From Kordiimonas gwangyangensis DSM 19435 = JCM 12864 (GTDB lineage Bacteria > Pseudomonadota > Alphaproteobacteria > Sphingomonadales > Kordiimonadaceae), in the NCBI RefSeq assembly GCF_000375545.1, contig NZ_AQXF01000002.1, positions 346,716-410,715 on the forward strand: a DNA stretch of 64,000 nt, in the 5' to 3' direction. Positions 26,698 to 36,256 of this stretch are shown one piece after another. The translations under genes were made by a program, and so were the position numbers. Position 1 is the stretch's first letter. Each line of letters opens with the position of its first letter. The notes below the pieces were generated by a model that was not told where the DNA came from, did not search any database, and worked only from the letters and a program-made list of their open reading frames with translations.

Positions 26698-29600
26698 ATG
26701 CGTATCGAACGCCAATTCACCAAAGATGTCTCATGCCCATATGCAGGCATGGACTGGCGAACCGCTGTCAGCGAGATTCGTAATCCGGACGGCACCACTG
26801 TTTTCCGTATGGATAACGTGGAAGTGCCGACGAGCTGGAGCCAAGTCGCAACGGACATCATTGCCCAGAAATACTTCCGTAAGGCGGGTGTACCGCAAGC
26901 GCTGGTTGCCGTTGAAGAAAACGACGTGCCAAGCTGGCTGTGGCGCAAAAAGCCTGATGACAAAGCGCTTGCGAAGCTGCCTGAGGGCGAACGCTACGCC
27001 TCTGAAACCAGTGCAAAGCAGGTTTTTGACCGTCTTGCCGGTACCTGGACCTACTGGGGCTGGAAAGGTGGATACTTTGAAGCAGAGGAGCACGCCCGCG
27101 CCTTCTATGACGAGATGCGTTTCATGCTGGCAAGCCAGATGGCCGCGCCCAACAGCCCGCAATGGTTCAACACCGGCCTCTTCTGGGCATACGGCATCGA
27201 CGGCCCGGCTCAAGGCCACCACTATGTGGACTTTGAGACCGGCAAACTGGTCAAATCCAAAAGCGCCTATGAGCACCCCCAGCCGCACGCATGCTTCATT
27301 CAAAGCGTCGCCGATGATCTGGTGAACGAAGGCGGCATCATGGATCTCTGGACCCGTGAAGCGCGCCTCTTCAAATATGGTTCCGGCACGGGTTCGAACT
27401 TCTCGAACATCCGCGGCAACGGCGAAGCGCTCTCCGGTGGCGGCAAGTCCTCCGGCCTGATGAGCTTCCTCAAAATCGGTGACCGGGCAGCAGGCGCCAT
27501 CAAATCTGGCGGTACAACGCGCCGCGCGGCCAAAATGGTTGTGGTGGATATCGACCACCCGGATATTGAAGAGTTCATAAACTGGAAAGTTGTTGAAGAA
27601 CAAAAAGTTGCAGCACTTGTCTCAGGCTCAAAGTTAAATGAAATTCACCTGAACCGCATCATCAAGGCGTGCCATGACGGCAAAGCCACCATGGGTGACG
27701 CGGCGTTTGAACCGAAGGAAAACAAGGAACTCAAGAAAGAGATTATCGCCGCCCGCAAGGTGATGATCCCTGAGAACTATGTGCAGCGTGTCATCCAGTT
27801 CGCGAAACAGGGTTACACCTCCATCGAGTTCAAGACCTATAACACAGATTGGGATTCCGACGCTTACCTGACCGTATCCGGCCAGAACTCCAACAACTCG
27901 ATCCGCGTGAGCGACGATTTCATGCGCGCGATCAAGACCGGTGGTGACTGGCACCTCACGAGCCGCAAAGACGGTTCGGTCACCAAAAGCATCGCCGCCG
28001 CCGACCTGTGGCGCGACGTGGGCCACGCCGCATGGGCCTGCGCGGACCCTGGCATCCAGTTCCACACCACGATCAACGACTGGCACACCTGCCCCGCGAG
28101 CGGTGACATCCGCGCGTCGAACCCGTGCTCGGAATATATGTTCCTTGACGATACGGCATGTAACCTTGCTTCCCTGAACCTGATGACCTTCCGCGCGCCG
28201 GACGGGAGCTTCAAGGTCAAGGAATTCAAGCACGCAGTCCGCCTCTGGACCATGGTGCTCGAGATTTCCGTACTGATGGCACAGTTCCCGTCCAAGGAAA
28301 TTGCCAAGCTTTCTTATGAATTCCGCACCCTTGGTCTAGGCTACGCCAACATTGGCGGCCTTTTGATGAGCCTTGGCCTTGGCTACGACAGTGACGCTGG
28401 CCGTGCGCTCTGCGGTGCCATCACAGCCCTGATGACCGGCGAAAGCTATGCAACATCCGCTGAAATGGCGTCCGAGCTTGGTGCGTTCCCTGGTTACCAG
28501 AAAAACGCAGACCATATGCTGCGCGTTATCCGCAACCATCGCCGCGCCGCTTACGGCCAGGATGACGGTTACGAGAAACTGAACACCAACCCTGTGCCGC
28601 TTGATATCGGCGGCTGCCCGGACAAAGCCATTGCAGTCGCTGCTGCTGAAGCCTGGGACCGCGCGCTTGAAATTGGCCAGGAACATGGTTTCCGTAACGC
28701 CCAAACGTCCGTGATTGCGCCCACAGGCACCATCGGCCTTGTGATGGACTGCGACACCACTGGCATTGAGCCTGACTTTGCACTGGTGAAGTTCAAGAAA
28801 CTGGCCGGTGGCGGCTATTTCAAGATCATCAACCGCATTGTACCACAAGCGCTTGAGGTGCTGGGTTACAGCAAGGCCCAGATTGAGGATATCTCCCGCT
28901 ACGCAGTTGGTCACGGCACGCTCAAAGGTGCGCCGGCCATCAACCATGACACCCTGCGTGCTAAAGGTTTCACCGGCCGGGAGCTCAATCTTGTTGAGGA
29001 GCAGCTTAAAAACGCCTTCGACATCAAGTTTGTGTTCAACCAGTGGACCCTCGGCACAGACTTCTGCACCGACAAACTGGGCATCAATGCCGATGACCTC
29101 AACGACTATAACTTCGACCTTCTGGCTGCCATTGGCTTCACGAAAGAAGAGATCGGCAAAGCCAACCTCTTCTGCTCCGGCTCGATGACGCTTGAAGGTG
29201 CGCCGCACCTCGCCAATGAACACTATGCCGTGTTCGACTGCGCGAACGCATGCGGCAAGATTGGCAAACGCTTCCTGTCATGGGAAAGCCATATCCGCAT
29301 GATGGCAGCTGCCCAGCCGTTTATCTCGGGCGCGATCTCCAAGACCATCAATATGCCGAACTCGGCATCGGTTGAGGACTGCATGGAAGCCTATGAGCTC
29401 AGCTGGTCGCTCGCGCTCAAGGCCAATGCGCTTTACCGGGACGGCTCGAAACTCAGCCAGCCGCTTAACGCGGCACTTCTCGATGACGCGGACCTTGAGG
29501 ACGACCTCGAAGATAAAACCATGGCGGAGCGCACCGAAGTGGTGGCGGAACGCATCGTTGAGCGTATCGTCGAGATCGAGCGTACCGCCGCAAGCCGCAA

Positions 29601-30363
29601 ACGCCTGCCCGAACGCCGCAAAGGCTATACGCAGAAGGCAATCGTTGGTGGGCACAAGGTTTACCTGCGCACTGGCGAATACGACGACGGCAGCGTCGGC
29701 GAAATCTTCATTGATATGCACAAGGAAGGCGCCGCTTTCCGCAGCCTGATGAACAACTTCGCCATCGCGATCTCGATCGGGCTGCAGTACGGCGTGCCGC
29801 TTGAGGAATTTGTCGACGCCTTCACCTTCACCCGGTTCGAGCCCTTCGGCCGCGTGGAAGGCAACGAGACCATCAAGATGGCCACGTCGCTTCTCGATTA
29901 TATCTTCCGCGAGCTTGCGATCTCCTATCTTGGCCGTGATGACCTTGCGCATGCCACACCAGCAGACTTCGCGCCTGACACCACGGGCCGCGGTGACGCG
30001 GGCGACAGCCTGCCGCAACTGGATGACGAAGTCACGGAAGCGCTGGAACGCGTTCAGAAATTTGCGTCCTCCGGTTACGTACGCGGCAGCAACCTTGTTG
30101 TGCTCAAGAGCAAAACCCAGCGTGACGACAAGGAGCTGGAGACTGTTGCCATGGCGACCGGCACACACGGCAGCACCACAGCCGTTTCCATGGGTTCAGC
30201 CATGGCAAACGGCGGTACTGACGCAACAGCCGACGCCCGTATGGCGGCGCGCATGAAGGGTTACGAGGGTGATGCTTGCGGCGAGTGCGGAAACTTCACG
30301 CTTGTACGCAACGGCACGTGCCTCAAGTGCGACACCTGTGGTGGCACCAGTGGCTGCAGCTAA
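26698..30363 (+). CDS. nrdJ: Vitamin B12-dependent (class II) ribonucleotide reductase
   Basis: A 1221-residue enzyme that makes deoxyribonucleotides using adenosylcobalamin, so it works with or without oxygen. The N-terminal part has [12 protein letters not shown]. The active-site Asn/Cys/Glu motif is SNPCSEYMF, with a further cysteine in TACNLASLN. Barrel signatures [19 protein letters not shown] and [14 protein letters not shown] follow. The C-terminus has a zinc-ribbon-like or redox cluster C-x2-C...C-x2-C-x2-C-x6-C ending at GCS. Long C-terminal extensions like this are usual in proteobacterial NrdJ. GGGGGAA precedes the ATG. Regulation by NrdR is likely from the upstream boxes. Confidence 0.97.
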   Translation: MRIERQFTKDVSCPYAGMDWRTAVSEIRNPDGTTVFRMDNVEVPTSWSQVATDIIAQKYFRKAGVPQALVAVEENDVPSWLWRKKPDDKALAKLPEGERYASETSAKQVFDRLAGTWTYWGWKGGYFEAEEHARAFYDEMRFMLASQMAAPNSPQWFNTGLFWAYGIDGPAQGHHYVDFETGKLVKSKSAYEHPQPHACFIQSVADDLVNEGGIMDLWTREARLFKYGSGTGSNFSNIRGNGEALSGGGKSSGLMSFLKIGDRAAGAIKSGGTTRRAAKMVVVDIDHPDIEEFINWKVVEEQKVAALVSGSKLNEIHLNRIIKACHDGKATMGDAAFEPKENKELKKEIIAARKVMIPENYVQRVIQFAKQGYTSIEFKTYNTDWDSDAYLTVSGQNSNNSIRVSDDFMRAIKTGGDWHLTSRKDGSVTKSIAAADLWRDVGHAAWACADPGIQFHTTINDWHTCPASGDIRASNPCSEYMFLDDTACNLASLNLMTFRAPDGSFKVKEFKHAVRLWTMVLEISVLMAQFPSKEIAKLSYEFRTLGLGYANIGGLLMSLGLGYDSDAGRALCGAITALMTGESYATSAEMASELGAFPGYQKNADHMLRVIRNHRRAAYGQDDGYEKLNTNPVPLDIGGCPDKAIAVAAAEAWDRALEIGQEHGFRNAQTSVIAPTGTIGLVMDCDTTGIEPDFALVKFKKLAGGGYFKIINRIVPQALEVLGYSKAQIEDISRYAVGHGTLKGAPAINHDTLRAKGFTGRELNLVEEQLKNAFDIKFVFNQWTLGTDFCTDKLGINADDLNDYNFDLLAAIGFTKEEIGKANLFCSGSMTLEGAPHLANEHYAVFDCANACGKIGKRFLSWESHIRMMAAAQPFISGAISKTINMPNSASVEDCMEAYELSWSLALKANALYRDGSKLSQPLNAALLDDADLEDDLEDKTMAERTEVVAERIVERIVEIERTAASRKRLPERRKGYTQKAIVGGHKVYLRTGEYDDGSVGEIFIDMHKEGAAFRSLMNNFAIAISIGLQYGVPLEEFVDAFTFTRFEPFGRVEGNETIKMATSLLDYIFRELAISYLGRDDLAHATPADFAPDTTGRGDAGDSLPQLDDEVTEALERVQKFASSGYVRGSNLVVLKSKTQRDDKELETVAMATGTHGSTTAVSMGSAMANGGTDATADARMAARMKGYEGDACGECGNFTLVRNGTCLKCDTCGGTSGCS

Positions 30364-30390
30364 GCGCCTGTAAAGATTTACAGAATTTAC

Positions 30391-30454
30391 CCACCCACTA
30401 ACCCGTCCCAGTGGGTGGTCATCTAGGGGAAGGTCCTGCCTTCCCCCTTTTTTT
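30391..30454 (+). terminator. Tandem hairpins and terminator after nrdJ
   Basis: A 9-bp perfect hairpin CCACCCACT/AGTGGGTGG (30391-30418) is followed by GGGGAAGG-TCCTG-CCTTCCCC (30426-30446) and a run of seven T, a textbook intrinsic terminator. Confidence 0.92.
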
Positions 30455-30615
30455 GTGTCAAATCGGGACAGAAAAAAATAGCGCCTTTGAATCTATTGTT
30501 TTTTTCTCGTTCAAATGATTATCCTTTACTAAATTTTTACGTTGCAGTGGTGAACTTCCCGGTGTGGCTGGGGGTCACATCATATTGAATTAGATCATTT
30601 AGGGTGGAGCCGAGA

Positions 30616-32382
30616 GTGGCGGACACGCAAAGACACAAGGTATCGCCGATTGACGATACCGCCGAAGGGGCTGCTCGAACTGCCCGGATTGTCAACACTT
30701 CTGCTGTTGTTGAGCGTCTACCTGTTGGTGTGCTCGTGTGTAGTGTCACCAGCGCCAATGTCATCGAAGCCCTGTTTGTAAATGGATTCGCCCGCGAGGT
30801 ATTTTCCCTCACCGAATCGACCGTACTGCCCTGCCCGCTCGACACCATCTGGAATTCCGCCGACAACCATGTGCTTGCAGGCCAGGTCCTTGAGGTTTTC
30901 CGTACCGCGCGCGATAGCAATTTTGAATGGAGCATTCGTGCAGGCGTCATTGAACGCTTCCTGTCCTCCCACTTGATGCCGCTCCTGGACCATGAAGGCA
31001 ATGTCTATCAGGTGATTTGCACCATCGAGGACCAGACAGCTGAGAAGCTCGCGGAACGCAACCTGTTGCACCATGCCTTCCATGACGCACTTACAGGCCA
31101 GCCAAACCGCGTATTGTTCCGCAACAAGCTTGAAGAAGCCGTGGCGGACTGTCAGCGCGAAGGCAACCAGACCGGCTGTGCCGTCCTCATTATCAACATC
31201 GACCGTTTCCAACAGATCAACGAAAGCTTCGGCCATTCGGCCGGTGACCGCTTCCTGATCTCAATGGCTTCGACACTCAGACGCTGTATCCGCAGCTCCG
31301 ACACGCTGGCGCGTCTCTCTGGCGACGAGTTCGCAATCCTCGTGTCGCGTTTCAAGGACGTGGAAGAAGTGGAGATGATCTCCCGCCGCGTGCATGAAGC
31401 GATGCAGCAACCCTATGATCTGGACGGCAACGAGGTATTCACCTCTGTCTCCATCGGCGTGGCCACAACGCTCTCAAGCGCGACGCACCCCGAAGACCTG
31501 ATCCGCGACGCAGACTTTGCCATGCACCGCGCCAAGGGCGCCGGTAAATCGCGGACCGAGATTTATCACCGGGATTCGCACCAGCGCGCCCGGTCGCAGT
31601 TCCACCTTGAAACCGAGCTACGGCGCGCCGTCGAGCGCAACGAGCTTGAGCTTTATTACCAGCCGATCATCGACCTTAAAACGTCCCAGTTGCATGGTTT
31701 TGAGGGCCTGACCCGTTGGATACACCGCGAACGCGGCTTTGTATCACCGGCCGAGTTTATCCCGCTTGCCGAGGAAACCGGTGTGATCGTCGCCCTTGGT
31801 CGCTGGGCACTCAAAGCAGCGTGCCATCAGATCAAAGCCTGGGTTGACGAGAACAGCGCAGACCATGCGGTACCCGTGAACGTGAACGTATCCGGCATCC
31901 AGTTTGCCCGCGACAATGTGGCAGCTGTGGTTGAAAAGGCACTCGAGGAAAGCGGCATTGATGGCCGGTTCCTGCGTATCGAACTGACGGAAAGTGCGAT
32001 CATGGCAAACCCGATGCGTATTTCCGAATCGCTCAATCGCATTCGCAAACTTGGTGTGAAGGTGGCGCTGGATGACTTCGGTACCGGTTATTCGTCACTG
32101 AACTACTTGCACCAGTTCCCGATTGACGTGATCAAGATTGACCGCAGCTTCATCAACCAGCTCGAGCGCGGTAACGCACCTTACAAAATCCTGCAGATGA
32201 TCGGCATGCTTGCGAGCAACCTTGGCCACGAAGTGGTGGCTGAAGGCCTTGAGGACCTTGAGCATATCAACATGCTTCGCGACCTCGATTTCGGCTACGG
32301 TCAGGGTTTCTATTTCTCGAAACCTGTGGCCGGCAAGGATGCAACCGAGATCGTCAAAGGCAACCTGCCCTGGCGCACCTGA
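30616..32382 (+). CDS. PAS-GGDEF-EAL protein, probable cyclic-di-GMP phosphodiesterase
   Basis: About 588 residues, no membrane segment. The N-terminal PAS-like region (about 35-140) is followed by a GGDEF domain whose signature reads SGDEF (RLSGDEFAIL), so cyclase activity is uncertain. The C-terminal EAL domain has Glu in GFEGLTRW, NVNVSG, ELTESAIM, DDFGTGYSSLNYLHQF, KIDRSF, AEGLED and QGFYFSKP. These are the metal- and substrate-binding residues of an active phosphodiesterase, though the name motif reads EGL. The GTG at 30616 is preferred over the GTG at 30604 because GGTGGAG lies at the right distance. It stands alone after the nrdJ terminator. Confidence 0.93.
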   Translation: MADTQRHKVSPIDDTAEGAARTARIVNTSAVVERLPVGVLVCSVTSANVIEALFVNGFAREVFSLTESTVLPCPLDTIWNSADNHVLAGQVLEVFRTARDSNFEWSIRAGVIERFLSSHLMPLLDHEGNVYQVICTIEDQTAEKLAERNLLHHAFHDALTGQPNRVLFRNKLEEAVADCQREGNQTGCAVLIINIDRFQQINESFGHSAGDRFLISMASTLRRCIRSSDTLARLSGDEFAILVSRFKDVEEVEMISRRVHEAMQQPYDLDGNEVFTSVSIGVATTLSSATHPEDLIRDADFAMHRAKGAGKSRTEIYHRDSHQRARSQFHLETELRRAVERNELELYYQPIIDLKTSQLHGFEGLTRWIHRERGFVSPAEFIPLAEETGVIVALGRWALKAACHQIKAWVDENSADHAVPVNVNVSGIQFARDNVAAVVEKALEESGIDGRFLRIELTESAIMANPMRISESLNRIRKLGVKVALDDFGTGYSSLNYLHQFPIDVIKIDRSFINQLERGNAPYKILQMIGMLASNLGHEVVAEGLEDLEHINMLRDLDFGYGQGFYFSKPVAGKDATEIVKGNLPWRT

Positions 32383-32495
32383 TATCTCCCTGCTTCCTTG
32401 CAGATTTTTACCGGGCAGCTTGAAGTTTGCCCGGCAATGCCCCACATCATCTGCTATACCAAAGCGATATAGTTGCATGAAACGCACAGGGGTGA

Positions 32496-33221
32496 ATGAT
32501 GAGCGAGGACGACAACAAAGCCACCACAGATAAAGCGGCTCCGGCTACCAAGAAGCCGGCTGCCCGTAAGGCTGCACCAAAGAAAACCGCGGCAAAGCCG
32601 GCGGCGGCGAAAAAGCCTGCTGCCAAGAAGACTGCGACGACGGCCAAAAAAGCTGCGCCAAAGAAAACCGGCGCCAGCGCAGCCTCAAAAACAGCCGCAG
32701 CGAAAAAAACACCGGTGCGCAAAGCTACGCCCAAAAAGCCTGCAGCACCTGTTGCGCCCACAGAAGATACACCGGAAGCAACGGCCGCTGCTGCCGCATC
32801 GGCCCCGCAACATGGTGATATTCTTGAGGATACGGTTGCTGCGGACGATAGCGTGAGCGGCGCATATACCGAACATTCCGACTATGAAGATACCTATTCC
32901 GAGAATACGCAATCAGATGACGATCGCTACTCAGCCGACAATCTGAAAGCCGAATTTGTCTCGAAGGACTGGGCGTCTGTTGGCACACGCGCGGCCTTCA
33001 CGCTCTTCTATATTTTCGCCAGCTGGATTGCACTGCTGTTTGGCGCTGGCCTTACCGTCATCCAGTTCCTGATTTTCCTCGTTAGTGGTGAACCGAACGA
33101 GGTTATACGCCGCGGCATTCTGGCGATCGGACGCTACGTGGGCGATGTGGCAGCCTATTTCAGCTTTGCGACAGACGAACGCCCCTTCCCCTTCGGCAAG
33201 GACCTGCCGGAAGGCGAATAA
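32496..33221 (+). CDS. Histone-H1-like Lys/Ala/Pro tail fused to a DUF4389 membrane domain
   Basis: 241 residues. The first ~90 are a highly basic repeat of AAKK, PAAKK and APKK units like eukaryotic H1 tails and bacterial histone-like proteins. An acidic linker (about 105-150, many Asp/Glu/Tyr) follows. The C-terminal third is a DUF4389 domain with two hydrophobic segments (TLFYIFASWIALLFGAGLTV and VIQFLIFLV) and the conserved ending YFSFATDERPFPFG. The tail could bind nucleic acid or acidic surfaces at the membrane; this is inference. Two ATGs overlap at 32496 and 32499 after AGGGG. It ends in a bidirectional terminator. Confidence 0.8.
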   Translation: MMSEDDNKATTDKAAPATKKPAARKAAPKKTAAKPAAAKKPAAKKTATTAKKAAPKKTGASAASKTAAAKKTPVRKATPKKPAAPVAPTEDTPEATAAAAASAPQHGDILEDTVAADDSVSGAYTEHSDYEDTYSENTQSDDDRYSADNLKAEFVSKDWASVGTRAAFTLFYIFASWIALLFGAGLTVIQFLIFLVSGEPNEVIRRGILAIGRYVGDVAAYFSFATDERPFPFGKDLPEGE

Positions 33222-33245
33222 TTTCACCAAAATCAAAAAGACACC

Positions 33246-33267
33246 GAGGCGCTTAGGCGCCTCTTTT
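33246..33267. terminator. Intrinsic terminator after the DUF4389 gene
   Basis: GAGGCGC-TTAG-GCGCCTC followed by TTTT; AAAAG on the other side allows use from the minus strand as well. Confidence 0.8.
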
Positions 33268-33272
33268 GTTGT

Positions 33273-33368
33273 CTAGAGCCCTACAGACTTGAATAGCATC
33301 TCACCGCCAAGCCTGATCACAGCCGCAGCTGCGATAGCGGTAAGAAAGCCTTTGATAAAATCCAGCAT
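33273..33368 (-). CDS. Candidate 31-residue membrane peptide downstream of the GlpQ-like gene
   Basis: ATG at 33368 to TAG at 33273 reads MLDFIKGFLTAIAAAAV then IRLGGEMLFKSVGL: a charged start, one hydrophobic helix and a basic end, like small bacterial membrane proteins. It begins four bases after the stop of the phosphodiesterase gene and ends just before the shared terminator, so it would sit in the same transcript. The ribosome site is weak (GTGGA about nine bases upstream). It is too short for confident recognition and may be chance. Confidence 0.4.
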   Translation of the reverse strand: MLDFIKGFLTAIAAAAVIRLGGEMLFKSVGL

Positions 33369-33372
33369 CGTG

Positions 33373-34374
33373 TCAGTCCACTTCACCTGGCCCGGCTGTC
33401 ATAAGCCGGAAACTGTTGCGCGCTAAAATCGCGGTATCGGGAAAATCCGCGAACACGCCGTCAATGCCCTGAGCAAACAGGAATTTGAGCTCTTCGTCAA
33501 CCGAACGAATACCATGCGGCACTTCATCGTTGCGAACCGTCCAGATATGAACCTTAAGCCCAAGCTTGTGCGCGTCCGCCACGATGCCTGATGGCTGCAT
33601 GTTTTTGTCAACGAGGAGCGCCTTGTTGATGCCGATGCCGTCTACTTTGTCCGCATACATGGCGAGCGGCACTTCCAGTTCAAACTGGCCACCCTTCTCG
33701 ACACCTTCGATCAACCAGATGAGCGCGGCGTCTGTCTTACCTTGAAAACCGGCGATATAGTCCGCGTTGAAACACTGGAAATAGAAGGGAATGCCTGCGC
33801 TGATAATCTCATCGAATTTCGCGAGCAGTTCATCCGTGGGGTCGAGACCCAGCTCAATGAACAGCTCTGGCCGCTTCATCTCCACATAAAGCCCGGCGTC
33901 TTCGCCATTGGCTTTGGCTTCCTTCATGAAGGCGATGATCTCATCGAAGGTCACGATGCTTTCGAGCCCGTCGAAGGTCTGGCCACGGCCCGGGCGCGGC
34001 TGAATGGCTTTAAGTGTTTTGAGTTCAGCAAGCGTGAAGTCAAACACATACCAGTCCTCATGTCCCTCAAGCGTGCGCTTGCGGTCCGCGAATTCGGGAT
34101 GGTCGGCAATATCTGTGGTGTGGGAAAGATAAACGTCGTGACGTGCGACCAGATGGCCGTCTTTGCTCATCACAAGATCAGGCTCGATATAGTCGGCACC
34201 CTGCGCGAGGCCAACCTTATAGGACATCAGGGTATGCTCGGGCCGGTAGCCGCTGCCACCACGGTGCGCGATCACAATCGGCCCGTCTTCCTTCAGTGCC
34301 ATATTATCAGCCATGACCGTTCCTCCCGAAAGCGCCAGCATAAGCGCACCAATGATCGTATAAAATCGCACCAA
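33373..34374 (-). CDS. Glycerophosphodiester phosphodiesterase (GlpQ-like), exported
   Basis: A 333-residue periplasmic enzyme that hydrolyses glycerophosphodiesters to glycerol 3-phosphate and an alcohol. A signal peptide (FYTIIGALMLALSGGTVMA) precedes the GDPD barrel. Catalytic and metal residues are in VIAHRGGSGYRPEHTL, GADYIEPDLVMSKDGHLVARHD (Glu, Asp and His) and YVEMKRPE. The sequence KVHIWTVRNDEVP near the end is typical. There is no adjacent glpT or ugp transporter. The divergent neighbour is a small membrane-anchored protein. Confidence 0.94.
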   Translation of the reverse strand: MVRFYTIIGALMLALSGGTVMADNMALKEDGPIVIAHRGGSGYRPEHTLMSYKVGLAQGADYIEPDLVMSKDGHLVARHDVYLSHTTDIADHPEFADRKRTLEGHEDWYVFDFTLAELKTLKAIQPRPGRGQTFDGLESIVTFDEIIAFMKEAKANGEDAGLYVEMKRPELFIELGLDPTDELLAKFDEIISAGIPFYFQCFNADYIAGFQGKTDAALIWLIEGVEKGGQFELEVPLAMYADKVDGIGINKALLVDKNMQPSGIVADAHKLGLKVHIWTVRNDEVPHGIRSVDEELKFLFAQGIDGVFADFPDTAILARNSFRLMTAGPGEVD

Positions 34375-34517
34375 CTATCCCCTCTTATGTCACCTGAAAG
34401 CTATAACGCTAGGCATGAACCGTGACAATATGAAGTCGGCAAAGAGCCTGCTTACATTCAAGACTTGACGGTCCAGTAAATACGCGCATGTATAGAGCAT
34501 AAGGGAAGGTAAGGATC

Positions 34518-34961
34518 ATGGACCCCATACAGGTTTTTGGCTCGCTTGCGGCTATTATGGTCACGGCATTCATTGCGGCACGTATGTTTCCGGTGAAAAA
34601 TCCGCTCGATGACACTCGCGTGCGCAACAACATTGTACGCTTTGAGGCTGACGCCGTTATCGCGGAAATCCTGATTGCCGACGGCGGCAACGCCGCGCTC
34701 GCAAAACTGGATGCCCCGGCGGAGAGCATTGGCCTTACCGTGCAACTGGGCGACCGCGTGGTGTGCCGCATCCTGCGTGCGAGCGATATCAAGCGCGCCG
34801 ATGCGAAAGATGGCAAGCTTATTATCCGGCTCGACGACTTTACCCAACCAAATGTCACCCTGCCCTTCGCTGACAAAGACAAACTGACCGCCGCGCGTGA
34901 CCTTGTGAATAGCGTGGCCATAAAGTCCCCGACCGAGAAGGACGTATCCCATGCCGCTTGA
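34518..34961 (+). CDS. Hypothetical membrane-anchored protein
   Basis: I do not recognise this 147-residue protein. It has one N-terminal hydrophobic segment (VFGSLAAIMVTAFIAARMF) and then a soluble alpha/beta domain with RADAKDGKLIIRLDDFTQP. AAGGTAAGG precedes the ATG. It overlaps the start of the sterol-desaturase-family gene by 11 bp, so the two are probably translationally coupled and may act together at the membrane. Confidence 0.75.
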   Translation: MDPIQVFGSLAAIMVTAFIAARMFPVKNPLDDTRVRNNIVRFEADAVIAEILIADGGNAALAKLDAPAESIGLTVQLGDRVVCRILRASDIKRADAKDGKLIIRLDDFTQPNVTLPFADKDKLTAARDLVNSVAIKSPTEKDVSHAA

Positions 34962-35904
34962 GCTTGCCAAACCGACAGAGCTTGCCGTCCCGGCGTTCGT
35001 CTTCTTCGTGCTGGTGGAGATGATCTACGGCTGGAAAACCGGCCGCGCGAAGTTTGAGGGCAAAGATGCCTTCACCTCGCTCATCATGGGGCTTGGCAGC
35101 ACAGTTTCAGGCACGCTGACAGCAGGCCTCTTCTTCGTGTTGAGTTACTGGATCTGGGATAATTTCCGCGTGTTTGACCTTGGTGCCGGGCTTTGGGTTT
35201 TCGCACTTGCCTTCGTGCTGGATGACTTTGCCTACTACTGGATCCACCGGTTTGGCCACCGTATGCGCTGGATGTGGGCGGCCCATGTGATCCACCACTC
35301 CAGCCAGCACTACAACCTGACAACAGCGCTCAGGCAGACATGGACCGGGCAGTTCACACCGGGTTTCCTGTTCAAGGTGCCACTTTTCCTCATGGGCATT
35401 GAGCCTGCCATCGTGTTTTTTGTCGCGGGCCTCAACCTTATTTACCAGTTCTGGATTCACACTGAAGCTATTGACCGCATGCCGCGCTGGTTCGAGGCCG
35501 TGATGAATACACCCAGCCACCACCGGGTGCACCACGCCAACAATCCCAAATATCTCGATGCCAATTACGCCGGTGTCTTCATCATATGGGACAAGATGTT
35601 TGGCACCTACATTCCAGAGGACCGGAATGAGCCATGCCGCTACGGCCTCGTGCGCGACCTTGGCACCTTCAACCCGCTGCGGGTGGCAACCCACGAATGG
35701 GTCGGCATATTCAAGGACATGTGGCATGCCAAGTCATGGAAACACAAGGCGCTGTTCCTCCTCGCGCCACCCGGCTGGACGCCTGACGGCAGCCGCAAGA
35801 CAAGCGATATGATCCGCGCCGAATGGCTCGCACGTCAAAGTGCTGTAAAGTCTCAGGGTAATGAGGCTGCAGAAACGCCGGTTGTCACGCAACCGGCGGA
35901 ATAA
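34951..35904 (+). CDS. Sterol desaturase/fatty acid hydroxylase family membrane enzyme
   Basis: A 317-residue integral membrane di-iron enzyme. Hydrophobic segments lie before and between the histidine clusters HRFGHRMRWMWAAHVIHHSSQH (H-x3-H and H-x2-H-H), HTEAIDRMP and HHRVHHANNP, which form the di-iron site. Relatives hydroxylate or desaturate sterols, carotenoids, sphingolipid bases or alkylglycerols; the substrate here is not evident. AAGGA precedes the ATG. It overlaps the upstream hypothetical gene by 11 bp and converges within 6 bp on a small membrane gene. Confidence 0.92.
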   Translation: MPLELAKPTELAVPAFVFFVLVEMIYGWKTGRAKFEGKDAFTSLIMGLGSTVSGTLTAGLFFVLSYWIWDNFRVFDLGAGLWVFALAFVLDDFAYYWIHRFGHRMRWMWAAHVIHHSSQHYNLTTALRQTWTGQFTPGFLFKVPLFLMGIEPAIVFFVAGLNLIYQFWIHTEAIDRMPRWFEAVMNTPSHHRVHHANNPKYLDANYAGVFIIWDKMFGTYIPEDRNEPCRYGLVRDLGTFNPLRVATHEWVGIFKDMWHAKSWKHKALFLLAPPGWTPDGSRKTSDMIRAEWLARQSAVKSQGNEAAETPVVTQPAE

Positions 35905-35910
35905 AGCGCT

Positions 35911-36072
35911 TTAGCTGCTTTTGCGTTTTGCAATCTGGTCGACCACGACACCCAGGATGGCACCAATGATGCCGCCGGCAATCGCTTCAATGCTGGCGAT
36001 GAATGGCAGCCAGTTGCCGATGATCGCCCCAAGTACCAGGCCTGCAAAGGCATAAAAACCGATCCGCGTCAT
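35911..36072 (-). CDS. Small glycine-zipper membrane protein (53 aa)
   Basis: A 53-residue protein starting at the ATG at 36072, seven bases after AGGAGAG. It is mostly two hydrophobic glycine-rich helices (FAGLVLGAIIGNWLPF and IAGGIIGAILGVVVDQ) and ends in a basic KRKSS. Such glycine-zipper peptides occur widely in proteobacteria with unknown roles. A longer in-frame reading to 36198 lacks a ribosome site. It stands alone between a convergent enzyme gene and the thiolase gene. Confidence 0.7.
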   Translation of the reverse strand: MTRIGFYAFAGLVLGAIIGNWLPFIASIEAIAGGIIGAILGVVVDQIAKRKSS

Positions 36073-36256
36073 TGTCTGCTCTCCTGTCGCTTCATATATA
36101 AGCTGCCGGACCCCTATAAACAGGGTGCAGTGCACAGTCAATTCCGGCAATTTATTTTGCACTTGCGAAATAATCTTTTTTTGGCACAGTGTCGGCAATC
36201 AAAATTCAGGCTGACGGCGCACGCATAAGCTCAGCACAAAAGAAGGAGAGCCCCCA

